Shown piece after piece: positions 16,720 to 25,248 of a stretch of DNA of 64,000 nucleotides; positions within the stretch are counted from its first letter, which is position 1, and the number at the start of each line of letters is the position of its first letter. The stretch spans positions 1,612,001 to 1,676,000 of the forward strand of contig NZ_CP029488.1 in the NCBI RefSeq assembly GCF_003177035.1. Reading direction: 5' to 3'. Origin of the DNA: Salinisphaera sp. LB1 (lineage in GTDB: Bacteria; Pseudomonadota; Gammaproteobacteria; Nevskiales; Salinisphaeraceae). Position numbers and translations under genes: made by a program. The notes beneath the pieces were generated by a model. The model saw nothing but the letters and a program-made list of their open reading frames with translations. It did not search any database and was not told where the DNA came from.

Positions 16720-16946
16720 CGGTGCCGTCAGACGATGCGGCCGGGGAGGGTGCTTGCCGCTTCAAGCGTAGACCAATCATCCTCGGTGCGCCGCCGGTCG
16801 GATGGTCCGTGCGCAAGAGATCGTGGACACGACGGAATAGCCTCCGTAATATCACTGATCCGTACATGCGTTGTACGTCTTCAGGTCCGGGCTCGGGCCG
16901 CACGCGGTCGCGGGCGTTGGGTGTTTCGAAATTTTCGGAGGCCGTG

Positions 16947-17201
16947 ATGCGCCGATTGACCGATATATACACCGTGTCTTGTCCGAATCGCAATTGCGGG
17001 CACACCATGGAACGCTCGGCATGGTGGCTTTTGCAAAGCGACAGCCAGAGCGCCTGCCCGGCCTGTGGTTGCGACCTGTCGAAAGCGATAGAAAGCCAGC
17101 GTGTTGCATTATGGCAGGACGGCTACGACGCCAACGCCCGGCGGCCGGCCCGGGCCAACCCTCAGTCGGCGCCCGAAACCGGCGTATCGGCCGCTTCCTG
17201 A
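16947..17201 (+). CDS. Small zinc-ribbon protein
   Basis: Protein of 84 aa starting MRRLTDIYTVSCPNRNCGHT. Two CxxxxC/CxxC pairs (CPNRNC and CPACGC, about 33 residues apart) form a probable zinc ribbon similar in style to phage Ogr/Delta and other short zinc-finger proteins. The C-terminal half is Arg/Ala-rich and probably disordered. CGGAGG 5 bases before the ATG at 16947 fixes the start; an upstream in-frame extension lacks support. It is followed 30 bp later by the CHAD gene in the same direction. No function assigned. Confidence 0.65.
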   Translation: MRRLTDIYTVSCPNRNCGHTMERSAWWLLQSDSQSACPACGCDLSKAIESQRVALWQDGYDANARRPARANPQSAPETGVSAAS

Positions 17202-17231
17202 CCGTCTATCGCCCCGTGGCCTGAGGTGATC

Positions 17232-18128
17232 ATGTCATACCGGATGCAGCTCGATGCCCCGGTAGCGGCGAATGTGCGCCGCATACTCGGGCAGCAGATC
17301 GACCGGGCCCGCCGCGATTTGACGGCGGACGACGCGGTCGAGGCAGTGCATCAGTTCCGCAAGCGCTGCAAGAAGATACGCGCTCTACTCCGCCTGGTGC
17401 GTCCGGCCCTGGGCAAGCAGTTCCGGGTCGAGAACGATCGATTCCGCGACATGGCGCGCCGCGTCGCAGCTGCCCGCGATGCCCAGGTGCTGGGCGAGAC
17501 GTTTGACCGCCTGCTCGATGCCTACGACGACGAAATCGATCGTCGCCACTATGTGCCGGCGCGCCCGCGGCTGTCTGCCGCCGGCGGCGAGTCCGGGCCG
17601 CCAGCGCGCCCCGAGCAGGCTGTATTCGACGAACTGGACGCGGAATTGGCGCAAGCCAGGGCGGCGTTGGCCGAATATCGGTTTTCCGCCGACGGTTTCG
17701 AGGTAATCGCCGACGGCCTGGCCCGGACCTACGATCGGGCGCGTACCGCCATGAAGCAGGCCTGCGCCAACCCCACGGCGGAGGCGTATCACGACTGGCG
17801 CAAACAGGTTAAATACCATCGCCATCATTGCGATCTGCTACGTGATTTGTGGACCCGGCCGATGAAGGCTCGGGCATCCGAATTGCAGCGGCTGGCCGAT
17901 TGGCTTGGCGACGAGCACGACCTCGCGATTCTTGCCGCCCGAGTCGAGGCGGGCCGACAGGCGAACCCCGACAACCGCAGCCAGCAGGCCGTGCTGACGC
18001 TCATCGACCGCCGACGAAGCGATCTCCAGCGCGCGTGCGAACCGCTCGGTCGTTGTCTGTTCGCCGAAAAACAGCGCGCCTTCCGCAAGCGCATGGTGCA
18101 GTACCGGAAAGCCCGGCGCCGCGCGTGA
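17232..18128 (+). CDS. CHAD-domain protein
   Basis: Soluble helical protein of 298 aa, covered by one CHAD domain. Both conserved His/Lys/Arg clusters are present: AVHQFRKRCKKIRALLRLVR near residue 40 and YHDWRKQVKYHRHHCDLLRD near 180. CHAD domains bind polyphosphate and often accompany polyphosphate metabolism or storage granules; no ppk or CYTH domain is seen here. The ATG at 17232 follows TGAGG by 5 bases; a GTG at 17226 overlaps that site. The gene follows the zinc-ribbon gene and may be cotranscribed. Confidence 0.9.
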   Translation: MSYRMQLDAPVAANVRRILGQQIDRARRDLTADDAVEAVHQFRKRCKKIRALLRLVRPALGKQFRVENDRFRDMARRVAAARDAQVLGETFDRLLDAYDDEIDRRHYVPARPRLSAAGGESGPPARPEQAVFDELDAELAQARAALAEYRFSADGFEVIADGLARTYDRARTAMKQACANPTAEAYHDWRKQVKYHRHHCDLLRDLWTRPMKARASELQRLADWLGDEHDLAILAARVEAGRQANPDNRSQQAVLTLIDRRRSDLQRACEPLGRCLFAEKQRAFRKRMVQYRKARRRA

Positions 18129-18456
18129 AACGGCGGCAGGGCCGCGCCTGCGGCCTGTCGACGTTTGCTGCGGTCTCGTGCGCGGCCGTCGTTCGCGGCC
18201 AGTCGCCGTGTTGCGTGTGCGCTGCGCCCGGATCGGGGTAAGCGCAGGCTTTTCGGTCGTGCGCATCGACTGGTGCGAACCGCCGGAGCGGCGCAAACCG
18301 TGCCGGGCGGTTGTCACGCCGGCGGCGTGAGGGCCTTGGGGCCGGCCGCCCGCGTCTCGTCGGATGCCGGCCGAATCGTCGTATTTCGCCACGCCTTGGG
18401 CCCGGCCGCGCCTCGATACGTCTCGGGTTGTGCGGACAGCGCCGCGCCCGTCCGAC
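18129..18456. other. Intergenic stretch between convergent genes
   Basis: About 330 GC-rich bases between the convergent CHAD and EAL-GGDEF genes. No supported gene, repeat or strong T-run terminator was seen. Confidence 0.4.
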
Positions 18457-20268
18457 TCAGAGTGCGGAGGCGGCGCTGACGGTGTTGCCGTAATGCTTGG
18501 CTTGCTCCTTGAGCAGCGTGATGATGGACAGAAACGCGTATTCCGAGCGGTCGCGCGTATGTTGGTCCACAGTCAGCAGCGCGCTGCTGGCCGAGAGCAA
18601 CGGGAACTCGGTTCGGCGGCCGCGCCGGTCCAGCCCGACCAGGTACCCGGCCTGGCGATCCCCTTCGCTATACAGGGATTCGGCACTGGAGCGGAAATCG
18701 TCGAGTACGCGGCGCGCGGTCTGGGCGATCGCCGGATAGGGTTCGTCCTGTACCGCCACGAAGAAATCGTCCCCGCCGATATGCCCGATGAAGGCGCCGA
18801 GCATCGCGAAATTCTTCTGCAGGATCTCGGCGAACATGCGCAGCACCCGATCGCCCAGGCGAAAGCCGTAGGCGTCGTTGAAGACCTTGAAATTATCGAG
18901 ATCGAAATACAGCAGTGCGGTGCGACAGTCGCTGATCTTGAGCTCGTTGATGAAGCGCTCGATCGAGGGGTTGCCGGGCAGCTTGGTCAGCGGATTCTGG
19001 TCGCGCGCCAGTTCCAGATTGCGTTCCTGTACCGCCAGGACCAGCGCCTCGGCGCTGAGCACCCCCAGATAGGCGCCGTCGTCGGTAATCACCACGCCGT
19101 CACGGCTCGGGGCCACCGAATATTGCTCGAGAATGAGGTCGATGGCGGTGTGAACGTCGGCAACCGGGCAGCGACGCACGAACAGTTCAAGATATTCCTC
19201 GCGCCGTTTTCGCGCCAGCAGGTCGCGACCGTAGGGCGAATAGATGTATTCCTTGAGTTCGGTTTCCCGGATGATGCCGATGGGATGCCGGTTCTCGCCG
19301 AGAAACGGAAAGAACGAGCGTTCCGGGTGGCGGCGGAAAGCATCCAGGATATCGACCATGCCCATGCTCACATCCAGCGCGGGCGCATGGTCGAGCTGCT
19401 GGTGCACCGATGTCGCGGTTTCGTGTTTCTTGCGCCGGTCGGCCGCGTGCATGTCGAGTACGCTCGGATAGTCGGGCCTGAGCTCCGACAATTGCCGGGT
19501 GGGCCGCTGGATGAGATAACCCTGAACCAGGTCGCACCCGATCTCGCGACAGGTATAGAGCTCGGCCGCGGTCTCCACCCCCTCGGCGACCACGCGGATC
19601 CCGAGCGTCTTGGCGAGGCTCACCACATGCGAGACGAATAGTTTCTTGCGGCGGTCGTTATCGATGTTGGAAATGAAATAGCGGTCGATTTTCACATATT
19701 CGGGGTTGGTGTCGTAGAGCAGCGACAGGCCCGAAAAACCGGTGCCGAAATCGTCGAGCGCCATTTGCACCGTGCTGTCTCGGTACTTTTCGAGAACCTG
19801 GTAGGAGCCGGCCTCGCGATTGAGGTGATTGCGTTCTGACACCTCCAGTACCACAGACGAGGGCTGGAGCTTGTAGCGCTCGAGCGCCCAGACCGTTCGC
19901 TTGGGATTGTAGGCCGTGCTGCTGAACAGCCGATTGTCGATGTTGAAGAAAAGGCGCAGATCGCGCCCGAAAGACAGTCTGCTGAATTTTTCGAACGCGG
20001 CGCGCTTGAGCAGGGCGTCGGTCTCGATCAGCAGGTCGTGTTCATGCGCGAAATCGAGCACCGCGTCGATGCTGTTGAGTCCGGTGTCCTGCCAGCCCCG
20101 CATGAGGGCTTCGACGCCGTAGCAGCGTCCGCTGTTGATGCTGACGATCGGCTGGAAGGCGTAATCGATGTGACGCGTGAGCCGGTCGATAAAGTTGGCC
20201 GGGCTCGGCGGATTGGACTCTGCGCGCGCCGTGTTCTTAAGTTCAGAGGCCATGGGGAATACGGTCAC
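18457..20268 (-). CDS. EAL-CBS-GGDEF cyclic-di-GMP protein
   Basis: Protein of 603 aa with an unusual domain order. Residues 30-260: EAL phosphodiesterase domain with GVEALMRG, FFNIDNR, ALDDFGTGFSGL, VKIDRYF, VVAEGVET and GYLIQRP; the key catalytic acids look intact. Residues 300-410: a CBS-like pair (FFPFLGENRHPIGIIRETEL, GVVITDDGAYLGVLSAEAL). Residues 425-590: GGDEF domain whose signature reads GGDDF and which lacks the upstream RxxD inhibitory site. It may degrade c-di-GMP with the GGDEF domain as a GTP-sensing module, or act in both directions. The GTG at 20268 has AAGGA about 8 bases upstream; an ATG five codons later is an alternative. No membrane helix, so cytoplasmic. Confidence 0.92.
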   Translation of the reverse strand: MTVFPMASELKNTARAESNPPSPANFIDRLTRHIDYAFQPIVSINSGRCYGVEALMRGWQDTGLNSIDAVLDFAHEHDLLIETDALLKRAAFEKFSRLSFGRDLRLFFNIDNRLFSSTAYNPKRTVWALERYKLQPSSVVLEVSERNHLNREAGSYQVLEKYRDSTVQMALDDFGTGFSGLSLLYDTNPEYVKIDRYFISNIDNDRRKKLFVSHVVSLAKTLGIRVVAEGVETAAELYTCREIGCDLVQGYLIQRPTRQLSELRPDYPSVLDMHAADRRKKHETATSVHQQLDHAPALDVSMGMVDILDAFRRHPERSFFPFLGENRHPIGIIRETELKEYIYSPYGRDLLARKRREEYLELFVRRCPVADVHTAIDLILEQYSVAPSRDGVVITDDGAYLGVLSAEALVLAVQERNLELARDQNPLTKLPGNPSIERFINELKISDCRTALLYFDLDNFKVFNDAYGFRLGDRVLRMFAEILQKNFAMLGAFIGHIGGDDFFVAVQDEPYPAIAQTARRVLDDFRSSAESLYSEGDRQAGYLVGLDRRGRRTEFPLLSASSALLTVDQHTRDRSEYAFLSIITLLKEQAKHYGNTVSAASAL

Positions 20269-20572
20269 ACGGATATCCTTGGTTCATGGGCTCACGGTCT
20301 TTCTTATCGGCCACCTGGCGGCAAAAAAGAGGGCAATACACGAAAAGTCAAAAAAGATTAATCTTCGCCAATCCGGCCGTAAGCGGCACCATCGATCCAA
20401 GCTACGGCTCGAATATGGCAGTTTCGTGTCGCCGGCGGCAACGGCATACGGTGCGGCTCGTCTGGCGGCGCAAGCGCGCCGGACGATTCCGGCCGCGCCC
20501 TGGCGCGCGGGGCGGCCTGCCGATCGCGAACGCTGTCGTTACACTAGGGCCTTCGCGTTTGTCAGGGCATGT

Positions 20573-21523
20573 ATGAAAATCGTAGCGATCGGGGCCGGCG
20601 CCTGGGGCAAGAACATCATCAACAACCTCGAGGCGCTGGGTGTGTTGTCGGGTATCGTCGAGGGCAATAACCGGCGCCTCAATGCCTATGCCGCTGCGGA
20701 TCCCGAGCTTGCCCTGTATGCCGACTGGCAGGCGGCCCTGGCCTCGGACTGCGACGCGGTGGCAATCGCCACGCCCACGCCGACGCATCACGAGATCGCG
20801 CTCGCCGCGGTCCGGGCCGGCAAGGATGTGTTCGTCGAAAAGCCGATGACCCATAGCTCGGACGATGCGCGCGAACTGGCCCAGGCGGCCGAGGCCGGTG
20901 GGCGCGTCCTCATGGTCGGCCATCTGTTGATGTACCAGCCGGCCATTGCCTGGATCAAGGCCTATGTCGAGGGCGGAGAACTGGGCACGTTGTTTTCGAT
21001 CCGGCACGAGCGACTCAATCTCGGACGCGCCCGCAGCGCGGAGAACGTGATCTGGGATATCGGCGTGCACGATATGGCGATCATGCTCTATCTCACCGGC
21101 GAGGCGCCCGAGCGCGTGCGCGGCACCGGCCATCGCATGCTCGGGCTGGCGGTCGAGGACGAGGTCCACGTGCATCTGGAATTCCCCAGTGGTATGCGCG
21201 GCAATATCCATACTTCGTGGCTGTGGCCCGAGACTACGCGGCGGACCCTGCTGCGCGGTTCACGCGGCATGCTCGTCTACGACGAAGTGGCCCAGACCGT
21301 GACGCATCACCGCAAGTGGATCGACGCCGATCTGCAGAACCACGACGAAGGCAGCGAAGTCGTGCACCGTGGCGACGCACAGCCGCTGCGGCTGGAACTG
21401 GCGCACTTCCTGGATTGCGTGAAAACGCGCCAGCGTCCGCGGTCGGATGGTGCGAGCGCGGTCACGGTGATCGAAACACTGGAGCGCATCAACGCGGCGG
21501 TCGCCCAATCGAGTCGTTACTAA
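20573..21523 (+). CDS. Gfo/Idh/MocA-family NAD(P)-dependent oxidoreductase
   Basis: Enzyme of 316 aa. The N-terminal Rossmann domain begins MKIVAIGAGAWGKNIINNLE (GxGxWG) and includes AVAIATPTPTHHEIALAA and the lysine motif DVFVEKPMTHSS. The C-terminal domain has IWDIGVHDMAIMLYL, the usual substrate-side His/Asp segment. The members oxidise or reduce sugar derivatives; the N-terminus and length resemble UDP-GlcNAc 3-dehydrogenase (WlbA/WbpB-like) proteins, but no sugar gene is adjacent. The ATG at 20573 gives the normal Rossmann N-terminus; the frame is open further upstream but without homology. Its TAA stop lies at the left junction of a small repeat element. Confidence 0.9.
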   Translation: MKIVAIGAGAWGKNIINNLEALGVLSGIVEGNNRRLNAYAAADPELALYADWQAALASDCDAVAIATPTPTHHEIALAAVRAGKDVFVEKPMTHSSDDARELAQAAEAGGRVLMVGHLLMYQPAIAWIKAYVEGGELGTLFSIRHERLNLGRARSAENVIWDIGVHDMAIMLYLTGEAPERVRGTGHRMLGLAVEDEVHVHLEFPSGMRGNIHTSWLWPETTRRTLLRGSRGMLVYDEVAQTVTHHRKWIDADLQNHDEGSEVVHRGDAQPLRLELAHFLDCVKTRQRPRSDGASAVTVIETLERINAAVAQSSRY

Positions 21524-21641
21524 GAGCCTATTGGAATAGGTTCCAAGCGCGCCGTTCAAGCCTATGCGCTGTACCCGGCGGCACAGGGCGCGGGCCGCCG
21601 GGCCTGGAGCAGCGTGGCTTGGAGCCCGTTGGAATAGGCGC
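21524..21641. mobile_element. 118-bp MITE-like element with terminal inverted repeats
   Basis: The left end reads GAGCCTATTGGAATAGG and the right end, read on the opposite strand, starts GCGCCTATTCCAAC, so the outer GCCTATT text is inverted at both ends. The flanks are CTAA on the left and TTAA on the right, matching the YTAR target duplications of IS5-type elements apart from one base. It fills exactly the gap between the stop codons of two convergent genes. It has no coding capacity. Confidence 0.5.
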
Positions 21642-22421
21642 TTAAACGGTAGCGAAAGTGCCCACGACCGGCACGTGATCCGACGGGCGCTTGCGCCCCC
21701 TCTCGCCGACGTGGGCGCGGCAATCGGTACAGGCTTGCGCCAACGCCCGCGAAGCCAGAATGTGATCGATACGCAGCCCCGCGTTGCGGGCCCAGCCGCC
21801 GTTGCGATAATCCCACCAGGTAAAGCGATGCCGGCCTTCCTTGTCGGCTTCGAAGGCCATCCAGCAATCAGTGAGCCCGGTGTCGAGCAAGGCCTGCAAC
21901 GCCGCACGCTCGGGCGGTGAGCACAGGATACGGCCTTCCCACTTGTCGGCGTCGTAGGTGTCCTCGGGGCGGGGCGCGACGTTGAAGTCGCCGGTGAGCA
22001 CGAGTTGGTCGTGGCTTTCGAGTTCGCGCGCGAGCCACAGGCGCAGGGCTTCGAACCAGGCCAGCTTGTAGTCGTAGCTCGGGTTGTCCAGATCCTTGCC
22101 GTTCGGGCAGTACACCCCGATCACGCGTACGCCGTCCACGGTGCCCGCGATCACACGCTTGTGGTCATCCTCGAAGTCCGGCAAAGCCGTGATGACGTCG
22201 GTGGCCGGGGTTTTCGACAGCAGGGCCACGCCGTTGTACGTCTTCTGGCCGGCGAACACGCTGTGGTAACCGGCCTCGGCGAGCGCCTCGGCCGGAAACT
22301 TGTCGTCGGTGAGCTTGGTTTCCTGCAGGGCGAGCGCATCGACCGGATTTTTCTCCAGCCAGGCGGTGACATGCGGCAAGCGCACGTTGAGCGAGTTCAC
22401 GTTCCAGGTGGCGATTTGCAT
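21642..22421 (-). CDS. xthA: Exodeoxyribonuclease III
   Basis: DNA repair enzyme of 259 aa: 3'-5' exonuclease and AP endonuclease. Family motifs in order: MQIATWNVNSLNVRLPHV, LALQETKLTDDKFP with the metal-binding Glu, GVALLSKTP, GVYCPNG, LTGDFNVAPRPEDTYD, and the C-terminal FTWWDYR...GLRIDHIL and PSDHVPVVG with the catalytic Asp-His. Full length for the family. It is convergent with the Gfo/Idh/MocA gene across the 118-bp element and divergent from the DUF1499 gene. Confidence 0.96.
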   Translation of the reverse strand: MQIATWNVNSLNVRLPHVTAWLEKNPVDALALQETKLTDDKFPAEALAEAGYHSVFAGQKTYNGVALLSKTPATDVITALPDFEDDHKRVIAGTVDGVRVIGVYCPNGKDLDNPSYDYKLAWFEALRLWLARELESHDQLVLTGDFNVAPRPEDTYDADKWEGRILCSPPERAALQALLDTGLTDCWMAFEADKEGRHRFTWWDYRNGGWARNAGLRIDHILASRALAQACTDCRAHVGERGRKRPSDHVPVVGTFATV

Positions 22422-22507
22422 GGGCGTCCGTGTCGGCAGCAGTGAATGGCGATGAATGAAGGCGGCGGGTGTAGCATCAAAACTCCCGAACGCGACGAGC
22501 GAGCGCC

Positions 22508-22987
22508 ATGTCCGGTGTATTCGACAAGCTGATCCACAGTCCGACCGTTGTCGCCATTGTAATGGCCGCGGGCCTGACGGGCTGTGCCACCGGCCCGCCG
22601 AAGCGGTTCAGGGTGGACAACAGCCATTTCACCCCCTGTGCCCGCGCGCCGCATTGCGTATCGTCCCAGGCCGCGCCGGATGATTCGCACTACGTCATGC
22701 CGCTTGCCTACAGGGGGTCGGCCGGGCGGGCAAGGCAGGCCCTGCTCGCGGTGCTCGCCAGCCAGGACAACGCCAGGATCGTCTCGGCTGAGAGCCGCTT
22801 CATCCATGCGACCTTCACTACCACGCTCGGCTTTGTGGACGATGTCACGTTCATCGTTCAGCCCACCGAATCGATCATAGACGTCAAATCATCCTCGCGC
22901 ATCGGCTATTACGATTTCGGGGTGAACCGCGATCGGGTGGCCCGGACTCGCAGGGCATTCGAGCGGCGTGTCGGTGCGGTGACGTGA
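22508..22987 (+). CDS. DUF1499-family lipoprotein
   Basis: Exported protein of 159 aa. A lipobox (AGLTGC) ends the signal sequence at about residue 26. The DUF1499 core is clear: HCVSSQAAPDDSHYVMPL near residue 50, SAESRFIHATFTTTLGFVDD near 95 and SRIGYYDFGVNRDRV near 130. The family is widespread but has no assigned function. It is probably anchored to a membrane by lipid. A hairpin lies just past the stop and before the convergent prlC. Confidence 0.85.
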   Translation: MSGVFDKLIHSPTVVAIVMAAGLTGCATGPPKRFRVDNSHFTPCARAPHCVSSQAAPDDSHYVMPLAYRGSAGRARQALLAVLASQDNARIVSAESRFIHATFTTTLGFVDDVTFIVQPTESIIDVKSSSRIGYYDFGVNRDRVARTRRAFERRVGAVT

Positions 22988-22989
22988 AA

Positions 22990-23015
22990 GCGGGCGCCAC
23001 CGGTCTGGCGCCCGC
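22990..23015. terminator. Hairpin between convergent DUF1499 and prlC genes
   Basis: Arms GCGGGCGCCA (22990-22999) and TGGCGCCCGC (23006-23015) with a six-base loop, a 10-bp perfect stem. It lies between two convergent genes, so it could slow transcription from both sides, though T-runs are missing. Confidence 0.45.
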
Positions 23016-23025
23016 GTGCTTGCGA

Positions 23026-25107
23026 TCAGGCCGCTTTCGGCCCGCTCAGCCCGCTGTGGCGCAGCAGCGCGTCGATCGAGGGCTCCCGGCCGCGGAAGGC
23101 GACGAAGCTGTCCATGGCGTCGCGGGTGGCGCCCCGTTCCAGCACTTCGGTGAGAAAACGTCGGCCGGTTTCGGTATCGAACAGCTCGGTTTCCTCGAAC
23201 GCCGAGAAGGCGTCGGCCGACAGCACTTCGGCCCATTTGTAGCTGTAGTAGCCGGCTGCGTAGCCGCCCGCGAAGATGTGCATGAAGCTGTGCGGGAAGC
23301 GGTTGAACTCGGGCGCGGGCAGCAGGGAGACTTCACTGCGCACCTGGTTGAGCGTGTCCATCACGGCAGCGCCGTGCTCGGGATCGAAATCGCGATGCAG
23401 GCGCAGGTCGAACAGCGAGATCTCCACCTGGCGCAGCATCTGCCAGCCGGCCATGTGGTTGCGGGCCGCTGCGAGCTTGTCGAACAGCGCCTGCGGGACG
23501 GGCTCGCCGGTCTCGTAGTGAGCCGCGAACAGGTCGAGTGATTCGCGGTACCAGCACCAGTTCTCCATGAACTGGCTGGGCAGTTCGACCGCGTCCCATT
23601 CCACGCCGGAAATGCCGGCCAGCGACGGCCGCGCCACGCGCGTGAGCATGTGATGCAGGCCGTGGCCGAACTCGTGGAAGAGGGTGGTGACTTCGTCGTG
23701 GGTGAGCAGCGCCGGCTTGTCGCCGACCGGCGGCGAGAAGTTGCAGGTGAGAAACGCCAGCGGTTTCTGCACGCCGCCGTCGTCCATGACGCACCGGTTC
23801 TGGAATGGATGCATCCAGGCGCCGCCGCGCTTGCCTTCGCGGGCATACGGGTCGAGATAGAACACCCCCCGCGAGGTGTCGTCGGCATCGGTGATCTCGT
23901 AGACGGTCACGTCGGGGTGATAGACGGGCACGTCGTCACGGGCGTGGATATTCACGTCGTACAGGCGCTGGGTGACCTTGAACAGGCCGTCGATCACGGC
24001 CGGGGCGGGGAAGTAGGGCCGTAGATCCTCGTCGGAGAAGTCGTAGCGGGCCTCCTTGAGTTTTTCGGCATAGTAGGCAATGTCCCAGGCGGCCAGTTCG
24101 TCGATGCCGTCCTCGGCGGCCAGGGCCCGCAGCGCGGCCAGTTCCTCGCGGGCGGGCGCGAAGCTGCGCTCGGCCAGATCGAGCAGGAAGGCTTCGATCT
24201 GGGCTGGCGATTCGGCCATCTTGCGGGCCAGTGAGCGCTCGGCGTAGTTGTCGAATCCGAGCAGGCCGGCGGCTTCGTGCCGTAGCGCGAGCATCTCGTC
24301 CATGACCGGCGAGTTGTCGTATTCGCCGGCATGCGGGCCGGCATCCGAAGCGCGGGTGGCGAAGGCTTCGTACACGGCATGCCGCAGCGCCCGATCCTCG
24401 GCATAGGTGAGCACGGCGAGGAAGCTGGGCGCGTCGAGGGTGATCAGCCAGCCGTCCATGTCCTTGTGGGCCGCGTTCTGTGCCAGCAGATCGAGCGCGG
24501 ATTGGGGCAGGCCCTCCAGCGCGGCATGGTCGGTGATGTGCCGCTGCCAGATCTGGGTGGCATCCAGCACATTCTGTTCAAAGGTGGTGGAGAGCGCCGA
24601 CAGGCGCTGCGCGATCTCCTTGTAGCGCGCCTTGGCGTCTTCGGACAGGGCCACGCCGGCCAGTTCGAAGTCGCGCAGGCGATCGGTGATTACGCGCTGT
24701 CGGGTCGCATCCAGCCTGGCGAACTCGTCGCCATCGCGAAGCGCCTTGATAGCTTCATAAAGCGCCGTGTTCTGGCCCACCTCCGAGGAGAAGGCGGTCA
24801 GTTTGGGCAAACAGGTCTGGTAGGCCTCGCGCCATTCCGGCGAGTCCATCACCGCGTGCATGTGTGCGACCGGGGAGAAGGCGCGTTCGAGGCGGTCTTC
24901 GGCGTCCTCGACCGGAGCGATGAGGCCGGCCCAGCCGCTGGCCGTGGCATCGGTCGTGCAGCGCTCGATCGCCGCCTGCGCCTCGGCGATCAGGGTATCG
25001 ATCGCCGGCTCCGCGTGTTCTGGCGACAGTTGCTCGAAGTCCGGCAGCTCGCCGGTGGCCAGCATGTCGAGAAGCGGGTTGTCGGCGGGTTCGGTCACTG
25101 CACTCAT
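23026..25107 (-). CDS. prlC: Oligopeptidase A, M3 metallopeptidase
   Basis: Cytoplasmic zinc peptidase of 693 aa that degrades short peptides such as cleaved signal peptides. The catalytic motif TTLFHEFGHGLHHML is present, with the third zinc ligand region downstream (GVEWDAVELPSQFMENWCW). The N-terminus (NPLLDMLATGELPDFEQLSP) and the C-terminus (FAGGYAAGYYSYKWAEVLSA) match oligopeptidase A, and length is normal. It is divergent from gor, with about 140 bp between the starts. Confidence 0.96.
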   Translation of the reverse strand: MSAVTEPADNPLLDMLATGELPDFEQLSPEHAEPAIDTLIAEAQAAIERCTTDATASGWAGLIAPVEDAEDRLERAFSPVAHMHAVMDSPEWREAYQTCLPKLTAFSSEVGQNTALYEAIKALRDGDEFARLDATRQRVITDRLRDFELAGVALSEDAKARYKEIAQRLSALSTTFEQNVLDATQIWQRHITDHAALEGLPQSALDLLAQNAAHKDMDGWLITLDAPSFLAVLTYAEDRALRHAVYEAFATRASDAGPHAGEYDNSPVMDEMLALRHEAAGLLGFDNYAERSLARKMAESPAQIEAFLLDLAERSFAPAREELAALRALAAEDGIDELAAWDIAYYAEKLKEARYDFSDEDLRPYFPAPAVIDGLFKVTQRLYDVNIHARDDVPVYHPDVTVYEITDADDTSRGVFYLDPYAREGKRGGAWMHPFQNRCVMDDGGVQKPLAFLTCNFSPPVGDKPALLTHDEVTTLFHEFGHGLHHMLTRVARPSLAGISGVEWDAVELPSQFMENWCWYRESLDLFAAHYETGEPVPQALFDKLAAARNHMAGWQMLRQVEISLFDLRLHRDFDPEHGAAVMDTLNQVRSEVSLLPAPEFNRFPHSFMHIFAGGYAAGYYSYKWAEVLSADAFSAFEETELFDTETGRRFLTEVLERGATRDAMDSFVAFRGREPSIDALLRHSGLSGPKAA

Positions 25108-25248
25108 TTATCGCCTCGCGGGCCATTGTCGGTAGTTGCATGATGATGCGGTGCAACCCGCTGCAATCAAGGGCGCGGTCGCGGCTGGCCGGGGCCGCGG
25201 CGGCGTGCCTACAATGCCGATATTCGGTTGATTGATGGATCAAGGATC

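Noticed and set aside
18364-19641. Open frame of about 425 codons antisense to the EAL-GGDEF gene
   Set aside because: Shadow frame without recognisable domains or start signals.
20177-20572. N-terminal extension of the Gfo/Idh/MocA protein
   Set aside because: The extra 132 codons overlap the start of the opposite EAL-GGDEF gene and precede a perfect Rossmann start at MKIVAIGAGAWG.
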